Assembly (NCBI RefSeq): GCF_022811645.1
Contig: NZ_CP094534.1
Location: 4,650,001-4,714,000, forward strand
DNA: 64,000 bases
Source of the DNA: Hymenobacter monticola
GTDB taxonomy: Bacteria > Bacteroidota > Bacteroidia > Cytophagales > Hymenobacteraceae
Direction: 5' to 3'
Of the stretch, positions 50,381 through 60,018 are shown one piece after another (positions within the stretch are counted from its first letter, which is position 1; every line of letters begins with the position of its first letter). The notes beneath the pieces are model-generated. The model was given only the letters and a program-made list of their open reading frames with translations, was not told the DNA's origin and did not search any database. A program made the translations under genes and the position numbers.

Positions 50381-50857
50381 ATGATTCACCTGTTCACCGA
50401 CGGCTCGGCGCGCGGCAACCCCGGGCCCGGCGGCTACGGCGCCATTCTGCGCTACGGCCCCCACGAAAAAGAGCTCACCCAGGGCTACCGCCTCACCACC
50501 AACAACCGCATGGAGCTGCTGGCCGTCATCGTGGGCCTCGAAGCCGTGACGCGGCCCGAGCTGCCCATCCGGGTGGTGTCCGATTCCAAGTACGTGGTCG
50601 ACGCCGTGGAAAAAAAGTGGGTTTTCGGCTGGGCCACCAAGGCCGACTTCGGCAAGAAGGCCAACGAGGACCTATGGCGCCGCTTCCTGCGCGTGTACAA
50701 GCAGCGCAAGGTCACCTTCCACTGGATAAAGGGCCACGCCGGCCACCCCGAAAACGAGCGCTGCGACGTGCTGGCCGTGCAAAGTGCCACCGGCAAAGGG
50801 CTGCTGGTGGACGAGGGCTACGAGGCGAAGCTGGATTCGGTCAACGGCCTGAATTAA
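50381..50857 (+). CDS. rnhA: ribonuclease HI
   Basis: A 158-residue RNase H type 1, which removes RNA from RNA-DNA hybrids. Active-site carboxylates are seen in order: FTDGSARGNPG (Asp7), NNRMELLA (Glu), VVSDSKYVV (Asp), ENERCDVLA (Asp), plus the WIKGHAGHPENE loop. Length is typical. Upstream tandem repeat replaces a normal leader. Confidence 0.95.
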   Translation: MIHLFTDGSARGNPGPGGYGAILRYGPHEKELTQGYRLTTNNRMELLAVIVGLEAVTRPELPIRVVSDSKYVVDAVEKKWVFGWATKADFGKKANEDLWRRFLRVYKQRKVTFHWIKGHAGHPENERCDVLAVQSATGKGLLVDEGYEAKLDSVNGLN

Positions 50858-50893
50858 TTCCGCCACGGCATCGGCCACCAAGCCTTCGTTTTC

Positions 50894-51622
50894 ATGACCA
50901 AGTTTTTAGGTTCTGCGGCCGAGTTTCGGCAAGCCATTGACGCCCTGGGCTTGCGGGGCGCCTGGGAGGATTTTGCGCAAGGCCTGCGCTACCGCACCAC
51001 CGACGGCGGCACGGTGCAGTGGTACGCCTCCACCAAAACCGTCCAGATTCAGGGCAACCGGGCGGCGGCCGAAAAGCTGCGGACGGCCACCGCGGCCATG
51101 CATGCCCGGCCAACACCGGCGGTACCTGCTTCTGTGCCCCCGCAGTCCCGAAACCAGATATTCGTGGTGCACGGCCACGACCATCCTGCGCGCGAACAGT
51201 TGGAGTTGATTCTGCACAAGCTGGGGCTGGAGCCGTTTGTGCTGGCCAACACCAGCGGCGGCGGGCTCACCATCATCGAGGCGTTGGAGGCCCGCATCGG
51301 CCAAGGCGGCCAACATGCCTGCGGCATCGTGCTGCTCACGCCCGACGACCTGGGCTACGCGCAGGCGGAAGGCGCCGAAGCCCTGCGGCCCCGCGCCCGG
51401 CAGAACGTGGTGCTGGAAATGGGCATGCTGATGGCCGCCGTTGGCCGGCGCCACACCATTATTCTGAAAAAAGGCAACCTGGAAGTGCCCTCCGACGCGG
51501 GCGGCCTGCTCTACCTCAGCTTTCAGCACCACGTGAAGGAAGTGGCCACCCGCCTGGCCGACCGTCTCAGGGACGCCGGCTTCGACATCGACGCCCGCCG
51601 GATTATCAGCGCCGCCTCCTGA
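50894..51622 (+). CDS. stand-alone TIR-like (CAP12/Pycsar-effector-type) nucleotide-binding protein
   Basis: A 242-residue protein. Residues ~1-85 are an unknown small domain; a Pro-rich linker leads to a TIR-like domain (~95-240): NQIFVVHGHDHPAREQLEL, IVLLTPDDLGY, and NVVLEMGMLMAAVGRRHTIIL with the presumed catalytic Glu. It belongs to the same broad family (PF10137 type) as the TIR half of the CBASS effector at 7890, but has no STING half and no synthase beside it. NAD+ cleavage in defence is possible; no partner is seen. Confidence 0.75.
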   Translation: MTKFLGSAAEFRQAIDALGLRGAWEDFAQGLRYRTTDGGTVQWYASTKTVQIQGNRAAAEKLRTATAAMHARPTPAVPASVPPQSRNQIFVVHGHDHPAREQLELILHKLGLEPFVLANTSGGGLTIIEALEARIGQGGQHACGIVLLTPDDLGYAQAEGAEALRPRARQNVVLEMGMLMAAVGRRHTIILKKGNLEVPSDAGGLLYLSFQHHVKEVATRLADRLRDAGFDIDARRIISAAS

Positions 51623-51645
51623 GGTGTGCCCGACGAATTGACCGC

Positions 51646-52371
51646 ATGCCCAACGACTACTTCCAGTTTCAGCGGTTTCGCATCGAGCAAAGCCAGTGCG
51701 CCATGAAGGTGAGCACCGATGCTTGCCTGCTGGGCGCAGCGGCCGACCTCACCGGTGCCACCCGCCTGCTCGACATTGGCACCGGCACCGGACTGCTAGC
51801 CCTGATGGCCGCCCAGCGCCACGCTGCAGCCGAGATTGAAGCGGTAGAAATTGACGCCGCGGCTGCCACCCAGGCAGCGGCCAATGCGGCAGTCAGTCCT
51901 TGGGCGAAGCGCCTTAAGATTTATGGCATGAGCCTGGCTCAATACGCCGCCACGCAGCCGCAGCCATTCAGCCACATCCTTTGCAACCCACCTTTCTTCC
52001 GGCAGTCGTTGCGCTCGCCCAATGCGGCCCGCACCACCGCCCGGCACGAAGCCGCCGATACGCTTTCCTTCGAAGCGCTGGCCGCATTTGCAGCACAGTT
52101 TCTTCAGGCAGAAGGCTTGCTGACGGTGCTGTTGCCGCCGCTTGAGATGCAGGATTTTGAGGGCGAGGCAGCGAAACTGGGCTTACACCCGACCTCACGG
52201 CTGGTGGTTCGGCACCGGCCCGGCAGCCGGCCGTTGCGACACATCACCGGCTTTCGGAAGAGGGTGCAAGCGGTGGTTGAAACGGAGCTGTTCATCCGCA
52301 CCACCGGTAGCGAGACGGATTACTCGCCGGAGTTTCAGGCTTTGCTGGCCGGGTTCTATCTGGCGCTGTAG
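51646..52371 (+). CDS. tRNA1(Val) (adenine(37)-N6)-methyltransferase-like
   Basis: A 241-residue SAM-dependent methyltransferase of the YfiC/TrmN6 family. Motif I is LLDIGTGTGLLAL and motif IV is HILCNPPFF (N6-adenine type NPPF). The N-terminus FRFKQF-like (FQFQRFRIEQSQCAMKVSTD) is typical. It methylates A37 of tRNA in E. coli; here the substrate is inferred. Starts 23 bp after the TIR-like gene. Confidence 0.85.
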   Translation: MPNDYFQFQRFRIEQSQCAMKVSTDACLLGAAADLTGATRLLDIGTGTGLLALMAAQRHAAAEIEAVEIDAAAATQAAANAAVSPWAKRLKIYGMSLAQYAATQPQPFSHILCNPPFFRQSLRSPNAARTTARHEAADTLSFEALAAFAAQFLQAEGLLTVLLPPLEMQDFEGEAAKLGLHPTSRLVVRHRPGSRPLRHITGFRKRVQAVVETELFIRTTGSETDYSPEFQALLAGFYLAL

Positions 52372-52391
52372 CGCGGACTTTTAGTCCGCGC
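52371..52391 (+). terminator. GCGCGGACT hairpin after the trmN6-like gene
   Basis: Arms GCGCGGACT and AGTCCGCGC with a 3-base T loop, starting on the last base of the stop codon. No long T-tract follows. It looks like a small genome-dispersed palindrome acting as a transcript end. The next gene lies on the other strand. Confidence 0.6.
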
Positions 52392-52447
52392 ATCGTCCGG
52401 TCGCCTTCCGCGTATGGGCAGACGCGCAGCGTCCACACTACCGGTTG

Positions 52448-53140
52448 CTACACCAGGCCGTCGAGCAATGCGAGCTTCTCGCGGTGCAGGCTGTCGAGCA
52501 GGTCGCGCTCCAGGGTAGCAAATTCGGCGGCCGCGTAGTGCCGTTGAATACGCCCGCCCACCAATACGGATATTTCATCGGCCGTCTCGGTGAGGGCGCC
52601 CAGAATGTGGGAAGTGAGCAGGATGCCTGTGCCCCGGTCGCGCAGGCGCTTGAGGATTTCCTTGAGCAACAGGTTGGCTTCCAGGTCGAGGCCGTTGAAG
52701 GGCTCGTCGAGAATGAGGTAGTCAAAATTCTGCACCAGCAGGGCCAGCAGCGCCAGTTTCTTGCGCATGCCGGCCGAGTACTCGTCGGCAAACTGGTCGA
52801 GCGGCAGTTCCAATAGCCGGTTCCAGCCCGCGAAATCGGCAATGGGCCGGCCGCGCGCCTGCAGGCAAAACTCCAGGTACTCGCGTCCGGTGAGGCGCGG
52901 ATAGAAATAGGGCTCGTAGGGCAGCAGGCCGGTGTGCTCGCGCACCGGGTAGCCGGCCGTGTTGCGGATGGTCCCCGTGAAATCCTTTTCCAGCCCGTAG
53001 AGGCAGTTGATAAGCGTCGTTTTGCCCGCACCGTTGGCTCCCACCAGGCCGTGAATGGTGCCCGGACGCAGGGCCAGGTTCACTTCGTGCAACACGACGT
53101 GGTTGCCAAAAGCTTTGCGCAGGTTCAGGATTTCGAGCAT
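52448..53140 (-). CDS. ABC transporter ATP-binding protein
   Basis: A 230-residue ABC ATPase: Walker A GANGAGKTTLINC, signature YSAGMRKKLALLALL, Walker B LILDEPFNGLD and the H-loop in LLTSHIL. It pairs with the membrane gene 10 bp upstream as a two-gene exporter-type operon. The substrate is unknown. Confidence 0.92.
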   Translation of the reverse strand: MLEILNLRKAFGNHVVLHEVNLALRPGTIHGLVGANGAGKTTLINCLYGLEKDFTGTIRNTAGYPVREHTGLLPYEPYFYPRLTGREYLEFCLQARGRPIADFAGWNRLLELPLDQFADEYSAGMRKKLALLALLVQNFDYLILDEPFNGLDLEANLLLKEILKRLRDRGTGILLTSHILGALTETADEISVLVGGRIQRHYAAAEFATLERDLLDSLHREKLALLDGLV

Positions 53141-53150
53141 GAAAGGAGGC

Positions 53151-54101
53151 TTAGCCTAGAATCTTGTGCAACCGCCGCTGGCTTTGCCAAATGAGGCCCC
53201 CCACGGCCACGAGCAGCAGCACCGGATACACCGGGTTGCCGGGCAAGAGCAGCGCCACGCCCACCACCAGCGCCTGCGTGGTGCGAATATGGGTGGCGTT
53301 GGGGTAAAACGCGTATTTGGTCAGAATCAGCAGGCCCACCATTCCCAGCCACGCCACACTCACGGCCGCTGCCCCGCCCCCACCTGCCGGACCAACCGCC
53401 AGCAGCCAGAAAAAAGGGGCCGCCGAGAGCCCCGCGTAGCCCATCCCCAGCAGCAGGCGCCGCCGCAGAAACTGCCGGGGTGTGCGGCCCGCCAGCACCA
53501 GCATGGTGATGGGCTCGGGCGCGCCATAGCAGCCCAGCAGCACCAGCAGCCACAGCACCAGCGCCACCACCGGCCCCAGCGGCGACGAATGCTGCCACAC
53601 GGCCCCGGCCAGCAGCACCGGCCAGGCCCATAGTCCACCCGCCCGCATTCCGCTCACCCATTCAAACGCCTCGCTTCGAAACAGGCTGCGGGCGCGGCGG
53701 ATGGTACTCCGCGACTCCCGGGCCGGCGGCAGAACGGCCCCGGCCGGAGCTAGGGCCAGGGTGAGCAGTGCGGCGCCCCAGTCGCCAAAAGCAGCCAGCA
53801 CCAGGGCTGCTGGCACGGCCGCCAGCCCATACTCCACCGCCAGCCAGCGGCGAAATCCCGGCGCACTCGTGGCCAGAAAGCGCAAGTCGGCCCGCTGCCG
53901 GTGAGCCGAGGCCAGCGTCAGCGCCACCAGCGGCGGCACGGCCCACTGTCCCACCGGATGGCTGGCCGCCAGCAGCAAGCCCCGCCCCAACACGATAGCC
54001 AGCACCGGCCCTAGCAGCGCCAGCCGTAGCCCGCCCACTTCGCGAAGCAGGCGGCCCAGCAGGCGTAGGCGCAAAGTCAGGTAAGCCCGAAGGGATGACA
54101 T
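53151..54101 (-). CDS. ABC transporter permease-like membrane protein
   Basis: A 316-residue protein with about 8 predicted membrane helices and many Leu/Ala/Gly residues, for example LALLGPVLAIVLGRGLLLAA and PLGPVVALVLWLLVLLGCYGA. It starts with a basic cytoplasmic segment and ends LIWQSQRRLHKIL. Directly precedes the ABC ATPase on the same strand, so it is probably its membrane partner. No substrate motif. Confidence 0.7.
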   Translation of the reverse strand: MSSLRAYLTLRLRLLGRLLREVGGLRLALLGPVLAIVLGRGLLLAASHPVGQWAVPPLVALTLASAHRQRADLRFLATSAPGFRRWLAVEYGLAAVPAALVLAAFGDWGAALLTLALAPAGAVLPPARESRSTIRRARSLFRSEAFEWVSGMRAGGLWAWPVLLAGAVWQHSSPLGPVVALVLWLLVLLGCYGAPEPITMLVLAGRTPRQFLRRRLLLGMGYAGLSAAPFFWLLAVGPAGGGGAAAVSVAWLGMVGLLILTKYAFYPNATHIRTTQALVVGVALLLPGNPVYPVLLLVAVGGLIWQSQRRLHKILG

Positions 54102-54149
54102 CGCCTTAGTAACGGTTACGGCAGGGGTGGAATTGCGCGCAATCCTAGC

Positions 54150-57100
54150 CTACACTGGTTTTTGGGCCATTTCCTTGCACACGGCGCTGGGCGGGTAGCC
54201 GAAGTGGCGCGAGAAGGCCGTGCTGAAGTGGGCCGGGTTGGCATAACCCACTTGGTAGGCTACCTCGGCCACGGTGGCCACGCGGCCCTGCAGCAAAGCC
54301 AGCGCCCGCAACAGGCGGGTTTGGCGCAGGTACTCGGCGGGGGCTTGGCCCGTCAGGGCCTTCAGCTTGCGGTAGAGTTGGGTACGGCTCAGATTCAACT
54401 CGGCCCCGAGCTGGTCCATGCTGTAGTGCTCATCGCCCAGGTGGGCCAAAATCGCCGCCTCGAACGCGCGCAAAAACGCTTGGTCGCGCGAGGGCAAGGC
54501 GGCCACGGCAGCCTGGTGCGCCACCAGCGGGTCGGCGGGGGGCGGAACCGGGGGCATCGAGTAAGGTAGTACCTCCGCCGCTTCCGCCGTGACATGGCCA
54601 GTCACAGTCCCGGCAAAACGGGCCTGGGTTTGCTCACGCAGGTGCAGCAGGCTCCGCACCTGGGCCTGCAGCTCGCGGGGCCGGAAAGGCTTGGGCAGGT
54701 AGGCCTGGGCTCCGGTTTCGAGGCCCTGCAGCCGGTCGTCGGCGGTGGTGCGGGCCGTGAGCAGCACCACCGGGATGTGGCTGGTGGCTGCATCGGCTTT
54801 GAGGGCTGCGCACACCTCGTAGCCGCTCAGGCCAGGCATCATCACGTCGCTCACGATGAGGTCGGGCACTTCGGCCCGGGCCAGGTCCAGGCCCGCCGCG
54901 CCATCGGGAGCGAGCAGCAGGCGGTAGCCGGCCAATGTTTCTGCCACGAAGGCCCGCACTTCTTCGCTGTCTTCAATGATGAGCACCTGGGCCGGCTCGG
55001 CAGGCTCTGCGTAGGCCGCCGCGTTGGTTGCCGCAGTAGCGGGAGTGGCTGCGGCAGCCCCGGCTAAGTGCATTTCGGCGGCCGGCATCTCCTCCTCCGT
55101 CCGCATTGGTTCAGCTGCTGGCGCCGTGCCGCCATATGGTGCACCAGTGCCGGTTGGCAGCAGCACGCGGGGCAGGCGCACCACGAAGCAGGCGCCTTCG
55201 CCGGGCAGGCTGCTCACCGTCACCGTGCCGCCATGCAACGCTACCAGCTCGCGCACCAACGCCAGGCCAATGCCTGTGCCTTGCCGGGTGGCTACCGGCG
55301 TTGGCTCTTGGCTGCGGGCCTGATAGAATCGGTCGAATACGTTGGGCAGGTCCTCAGCCGCAATGCCGGGGCCGGTGTCCTGCACGGCCAGTTCCACTGT
55401 GCCGGCCGGCGCGGCGGCTGTGGGCGGCTGCTCCGCTACGCGCAGCCACACCTGCCCGCCTTCGGGGGTGAAACGAAGGGCATTGGCCAGTAGGTTGGTC
55501 AGTACTTCATCGAGTTTGGCGGCGTCGAATACCAGGAGCACGGGGCTGTCCGGCGCCTCCAGGTGCAAGCCAATGCCCCGCCGCTCGGCTAGGCCAGCGA
55601 AGCCGGTCACCAACTGGCGGGCCAGCCGGGCCACATCGCCAGCTGTGGGGTGCAGGCGCAGGGCCCCGGCATCCAGCTTGCTCAGGTCCAGCAGTTGATT
55701 GATAAGCTGCAGGAGCTTGCGGGCCTGCCCCAGCACCAGTCCTGCCTGTCGGCGGCTGGCCGGGTCGGGCACGGTTTCGGCCAGCACCTCGGCCGGGCCC
55801 AGAATGAGCGTGAGCGGGGTGCGCAGCTCGTGGCTGACGTTGGTAAAAAAATCGGTTTTGACGCGGTCCAGCTCCTGCAGGTAGCGCAGGGTTTGGCGCT
55901 CCAGTGCCCGCTCGGCGCGTTCGCGCTCCTGGGCACGGGTGCGCCGCCGCACCCCGGCCAGCGCCAGCCCAAAAGCCGCCGCATACAGCCCAAAGGCCCA
56001 CCAGCGCCGCCACCAGGGCGCCGCGATGTCGAAGCTGAGCCGGGCCGGCTGCGGGCTCCAGCCGCCCTCGTCGGTGCTGGCCCGCACTTCGAACGCGTAG
56101 TGGCCGGGCGGCAGGCTGGCGTAGGTGGCCGAGGTGCTGGTCACGGGCCCCACCCATTCGTCGCGGTAGCCGCGCAGGCGGTACTGGTAGCGCACGCTTC
56201 CGGGCCGGGCCAGGCTCACCCCAATGTAGTCGAAGCTGACGCTGTTGAGGCGGTATGGCAGCTCCAGCGGCGCGGCAATGGTGGTATCGTGCAGCCCCAC
56301 CCGCAGGCCGGTCAGGTAGGCCGAGGGCCCCACGCAGGGCCGGGCCGGCCGGCGCGGGTCATACACCATCAGGCCGCCGACGGTGCCCATCCAGAGGCGG
56401 CCGTCGGGGCCGCGCAACACGGCATTCTCGTTGGTTTCGCCCCCACCGTAGCCATTGGTCCGGTCGAAGGAGCGCGCCTTGCCGGTGCGCATATTCAGCA
56501 CGTCTACCCCCAGGTGCGTGCCTACCCACACCTGCCCGGCCCCGTCGCATTGCACAAAGTAAGGATTGATGGACTGCAGGCCGCTGTGGTCGTACCGGAG
56601 TAGCCGGCGGGTGGCCGGCTCGTAACGCAGCAGCGCAATGCCCACCGGGCCCAGCCAGAAGTCGCCGTGCTCGTCCTCGCTAATGGAGCTGATGCAGAGC
56701 CGCCCCGACTGCCCGTCTACCCGTTCAAAGGTGTCGTGGTCGGTGTCTACCCGCACCAGCCCCGCATCGTCGGAGCCCAGCCAGAGCCAGCCCCGGTGGT
56801 CGCGAAATACCTGCCAGAAGTTGTCGCTGGGCAGGCCCTGCTCGCCCTTCCGGAACGTGCGGTAGGTGTCGGTGGCGGGGTCGTATACCGTGACGCCCAT
56901 GCGGTGCGTCGTTAGCCACAGCCGCCCCCGCGCATCCTCCCCGATGCTCGATACGGTGACGCCCGCCAGCGCCGGTGCCCGGTTGTTCAGATTCTCCCAG
57001 CGACCGGTGCGCATGTCGTAGCGCCGCAGGCCATCGCGAAAGGTACCTACCCACATCCGGCCCTGGCGGTCGGCCAGTAGGCTGGCCGGGTTGGCACCGG

Positions 57101-58322
57101 CGGTCCCCTTGGCCGCGGGCACCAGCAGGTGGCGGGTCGGCGTCCGAATGCCCGTAGCCGTTAGCGGCAGGGCCGTCAGGTGGCGCTCCATGGCCAGCCA
57201 AAGCTCATCGGGCCGAGGCTGGGCCAGCGCGCACACGTAGCTGCCGCGCAGCCCGTCGGCGGGGCCGTACTGTGTAAACCGGACGTTGGTCAGGTATTGG
57301 GTTACGCCTTGGCCGTCGGCCGCCCATATGTTGCCCTCCCGGTCCAGCAGCACGTCGTGGCCATGGTCGGAAGCGGAATTGGGGCGCGTGCCGAGGACCC
57401 GGAAGTGCAATTGCCCGGTGGAGGGGTCGGCCGTACCCAGGTTCAGGCCGTTGTAGGCGTTGGCCCACACCCGCCCCTGCCAATCCACGGCCACCCGCAG
57501 TACCAGGTTGCTACTCAGTCCTTCGGCGGCCGTGTAGTGGCGCAGGCGCCAGGGCCGCCCGCCAGCGGGCGCGCTCACGCGCAGCAGCCCGGCCCGGGTG
57601 CCCACCCAGGCCACCGAGTCGCTCACCCGGCAAAAGCCGTAGGTGCGCTGACGCAAAGCGGGCGGCAGCGCGGCCTGCGCGGCGGGCAGCGGCTGGCCGC
57701 TGCGCCCGTCAAACACCAGCAGCCCATGCGGCGAGCTCGCCCATAGCTGCCCGCGCAAGCCTGGCCCCAGATACTCCACCGAGTCGGCGGCATGCCCCCC
57801 TACGGCGCTCCAGTGCTGCACCAGCGTATCGGCCCGGCTGGCCCCGAAGCGCAGCCGCCACACGCCCTGTTTCTGCGTGCCCATCCACAGTTCGCCAGGG
57901 CCCGCCCATAGGCTCAGGATGTTGCCTGGGGCTTGCAGTCCCGGCACCCGCACCTGCCTGATGCGCTGGTCGTTGCCCAGCACGGCCAGGCTGGCGTATT
58001 GCATACCCACCCACATGCCGGTGCCGCCCACCACAGGAGCCACGGCGCGCACGTGGCTGTCGGGCAGTCCCTGCGAGCCTCCGTAAACCTTAAATTCCTG
58101 GCCGTTATAAACGCTTGCTCCAGCTTGGGAGCCCACCCAGAGGCGGCCCCAGGCGTCTTGCCCCAGGCAATAAACCATCGACTGCAGCAGGCCGTTGTCG
58201 GGGGTGAATGTGCGCGTGGTCAGTGTCTGGGCCTGCAATTTCGGCAGCAGACCCAATAGCAGGCCGGCTGGCCCGAGGGCTCGGAGAAGCAAGGCGGGCA
58301 GTGAGCACAGCAGGGGCCGCAT
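54150..58322 (-). CDS. hybrid two-component system sensor/response regulator (HTCS)
   Basis: A 1390-residue one-protein two-component system of the Bacteroidota type. A signal peptide leads to a large periplasmic two-component-regulator beta-propeller (repeats such as DRQGRMWVGT and EDARGRLWLTT), then a Y_Y_Y domain, one membrane helix near 780 (WWAFGLYAAAFGLALAGV), HisKA (NVSHELRTPLTLILGP, phospho-His), HATPase, a receiver domain (IIEDSEEVRAFV, SDVMMPGLSGYEV with the phospho-Asp) and a C-terminal AraC HTH (LNLSRTQLYRKLKALTG). These usually switch on glycan-use loci; no such locus is adjacent. Confidence 0.93.
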   Translation of the reverse strand: MRPLLCSLPALLLRALGPAGLLLGLLPKLQAQTLTTRTFTPDNGLLQSMVYCLGQDAWGRLWVGSQAGASVYNGQEFKVYGGSQGLPDSHVRAVAPVVGGTGMWVGMQYASLAVLGNDQRIRQVRVPGLQAPGNILSLWAGPGELWMGTQKQGVWRLRFGASRADTLVQHWSAVGGHAADSVEYLGPGLRGQLWASSPHGLLVFDGRSGQPLPAAQAALPPALRQRTYGFCRVSDSVAWVGTRAGLLRVSAPAGGRPWRLRHYTAAEGLSSNLVLRVAVDWQGRVWANAYNGLNLGTADPSTGQLHFRVLGTRPNSASDHGHDVLLDREGNIWAADGQGVTQYLTNVRFTQYGPADGLRGSYVCALAQPRPDELWLAMERHLTALPLTATGIRTPTRHLLVPAAKGTAGANPASLLADRQGRMWVGTFRDGLRRYDMRTGRWENLNNRAPALAGVTVSSIGEDARGRLWLTTHRMGVTVYDPATDTYRTFRKGEQGLPSDNFWQVFRDHRGWLWLGSDDAGLVRVDTDHDTFERVDGQSGRLCISSISEDEHGDFWLGPVGIALLRYEPATRRLLRYDHSGLQSINPYFVQCDGAGQVWVGTHLGVDVLNMRTGKARSFDRTNGYGGGETNENAVLRGPDGRLWMGTVGGLMVYDPRRPARPCVGPSAYLTGLRVGLHDTTIAAPLELPYRLNSVSFDYIGVSLARPGSVRYQYRLRGYRDEWVGPVTSTSATYASLPPGHYAFEVRASTDEGGWSPQPARLSFDIAAPWWRRWWAFGLYAAAFGLALAGVRRRTRAQERERAERALERQTLRYLQELDRVKTDFFTNVSHELRTPLTLILGPAEVLAETVPDPASRRQAGLVLGQARKLLQLINQLLDLSKLDAGALRLHPTAGDVARLARQLVTGFAGLAERRGIGLHLEAPDSPVLLVFDAAKLDEVLTNLLANALRFTPEGGQVWLRVAEQPPTAAAPAGTVELAVQDTGPGIAAEDLPNVFDRFYQARSQEPTPVATRQGTGIGLALVRELVALHGGTVTVSSLPGEGACFVVRLPRVLLPTGTGAPYGGTAPAAEPMRTEEEMPAAEMHLAGAAAATPATAATNAAAYAEPAEPAQVLIIEDSEEVRAFVAETLAGYRLLLAPDGAAGLDLARAEVPDLIVSDVMMPGLSGYEVCAALKADAATSHIPVVLLTARTTADDRLQGLETGAQAYLPKPFRPRELQAQVRSLLHLREQTQARFAGTVTGHVTAEAAEVLPYSMPPVPPPADPLVAHQAAVAALPSRDQAFLRAFEAAILAHLGDEHYSMDQLGAELNLSRTQLYRKLKALTGQAPAEYLRQTRLLRALALLQGRVATVAEVAYQVGYANPAHFSTAFSRHFGYPPSAVCKEMAQKPV

Positions 58323-58519
58323 AAATTGCTGGTTTGCTACGCGAGCATAGCAGTGGCTGCCCGAAAGGTAACGTGTTTTTTTAATTCGCCTGAGAATTGG
58401 CTATTTACTAATCCCAGCTATTATATCTGAGCCGTAAGCCTCCCTAAGTTGGACTAGCCCAATGTCCCGACCAAGCCAGGCAGCTCCGCTCCCACCAGCC
58501 AATTGGAAGGACATTCAAA

Positions 58520-59866
58520 CTAGTGCTCCTCTTCGCTGAATCGAATGCCGTACTCTGCCGCCAGCTCATCCAGAATGGGCTCATACAAGTCGGCCTGCAC
58601 CGGAATCAGGACGCCGCGCTCAGCCACCTCGCCGCGCACCAGCCGCCGCACGGCCATGCCCAGCGGCAGGCCCACGGTTTTGGCCATGCCGGTGTGCGTG
58701 GCGTCGTCGCCCTCCACGGTCAGCGAGGACGTGAGGCGGTGGGTGGTGCCGTTTAGCTCGTACTCGAAGAGGTGCTGCATCACAATCAGGTCGTGGTCGT
58801 GGGGCTGCAGTTGCCACTTTTCGGCCAGCAGGCGCTCCAGCAACTGAGCGGGCGTGGCGCGGGCGTGGCCCACCGGCCGGTCCGAAAACAAGCCCAGCCA
58901 GTGCAGCCGGCCCATTTCTTCGCCTGTGGGGTTGAGGCCCAGATACGCCGCTACCCGGGCCGATAGGTCGAGGTGCGGGATGAATGACGTGGGCAAATAC
59001 GCTTCGACCAGCTCGGCCCAGGTCATGGTTTCGGGGTTGTCGAGGTTCACGCTGTCGTCGGTGAGGCCCAGGCGCACCAGCGCGTGCCAGGCGGCGCAGT
59101 AGCCCGGGCGCCGCAGGGTGCCCCGCAAAATGGTCGGGATGTCGTCCAGGCCATACGGCGCGCGGTAGCTCAGCGAGTCGCGGTTGGCGTAGCCCTCAAA
59201 CTCGCCGTATTCAGGCAACACCAAGGTTTCGGTGCGGGCAAACAGCTGCTGGTAGGGAATGAAGCGCGGGTGGCCGTTTTCCAGGAACTTGGCCGTGCTC
59301 TGGCCGGCCAGCACCACGTTGCGCGGGTTCCAGGTGAACTTGTATTTCCAGGGGTTGTCGCCCTCGGCCGCGGGCGCTAGCAGCCCGCCGCAGTAGCTCT
59401 TGAAGCTGGTGATGCGCCCGCCCCGGGCCCGGATGTGCGCAATGGCCCGCATGGCCGACATATGGTCCAGGCCCGGGTCCAGCCCGCATTCCATCAGCAA
59501 AGTGATGCCCGCGGCCTGCGCCTCCTCGTGCAGCTCTCGGATTTCCGGGCTCACGTAGCTGGCCGTGGCCAGGTGCCGGCCGTGGCGCAGGCAAGCGCGG
59601 GCCACCACCGGGTGCAGCAGGGCCGGCAGCATCGAAATCACCACGTCGGCCTGCGTCACCAATTCTTCCAGCAACGCCTCGTTTTCCATCGAAAAAGGCA
59701 CAGCGCGCGCGTACTCGCTATGGGCTGCCAGCACCGGCACCAGGTGCGCGGGGTTGGCGTCGGCCACGGTCAGAAACCAGTTTTCGGTGGGCGCGTGGCG
59801 CAACAGGTATTGAATGAGGGACGAGGCCGAGCGGCCAGCCCCGAGGAGCAGAAGGCGAGTTCTCAT
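58520..59866 (-). CDS. saccharopine dehydrogenase-like oxidoreductase
   Basis: A 448-residue protein from the ATG at 59866 (MRTRLLLLGAGRSA). The Rossmann motif LLLGAGRSASSLIQYLL and the later MECGLDPGLDHMSAMRAI fit the saccharopine dehydrogenase C-terminal/lysine-ketoglutarate reductase family. It probably acts in lysine breakdown or carboxynorspermidine-type reductions; the choice is unclear. It is a single gene, facing the cytidine deaminase gene. Confidence 0.82.
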   Translation of the reverse strand: MRTRLLLLGAGRSASSLIQYLLRHAPTENWFLTVADANPAHLVPVLAAHSEYARAVPFSMENEALLEELVTQADVVISMLPALLHPVVARACLRHGRHLATASYVSPEIRELHEEAQAAGITLLMECGLDPGLDHMSAMRAIAHIRARGGRITSFKSYCGGLLAPAAEGDNPWKYKFTWNPRNVVLAGQSTAKFLENGHPRFIPYQQLFARTETLVLPEYGEFEGYANRDSLSYRAPYGLDDIPTILRGTLRRPGYCAAWHALVRLGLTDDSVNLDNPETMTWAELVEAYLPTSFIPHLDLSARVAAYLGLNPTGEEMGRLHWLGLFSDRPVGHARATPAQLLERLLAEKWQLQPHDHDLIVMQHLFEYELNGTTHRLTSSLTVEGDDATHTGMAKTVGLPLGMAVRRLVRGEVAERGVLIPVQADLYEPILDELAAEYGIRFSEEEH

Positions 59867-60018
59867 GCGGCAAAGATGGGGCATAAGAAAAAAGGACAAG
59901 GAAACGGGCTTTGCGTTCTAGGCTTCGATTCAACAGGCGGCCGGTTTTCTCGTCGCCTGTATCCCGGCCTCATATCCCTTCTTCCCTATTACCTTCGCCG
60001 CCCCCTAATCCCGCCCGC

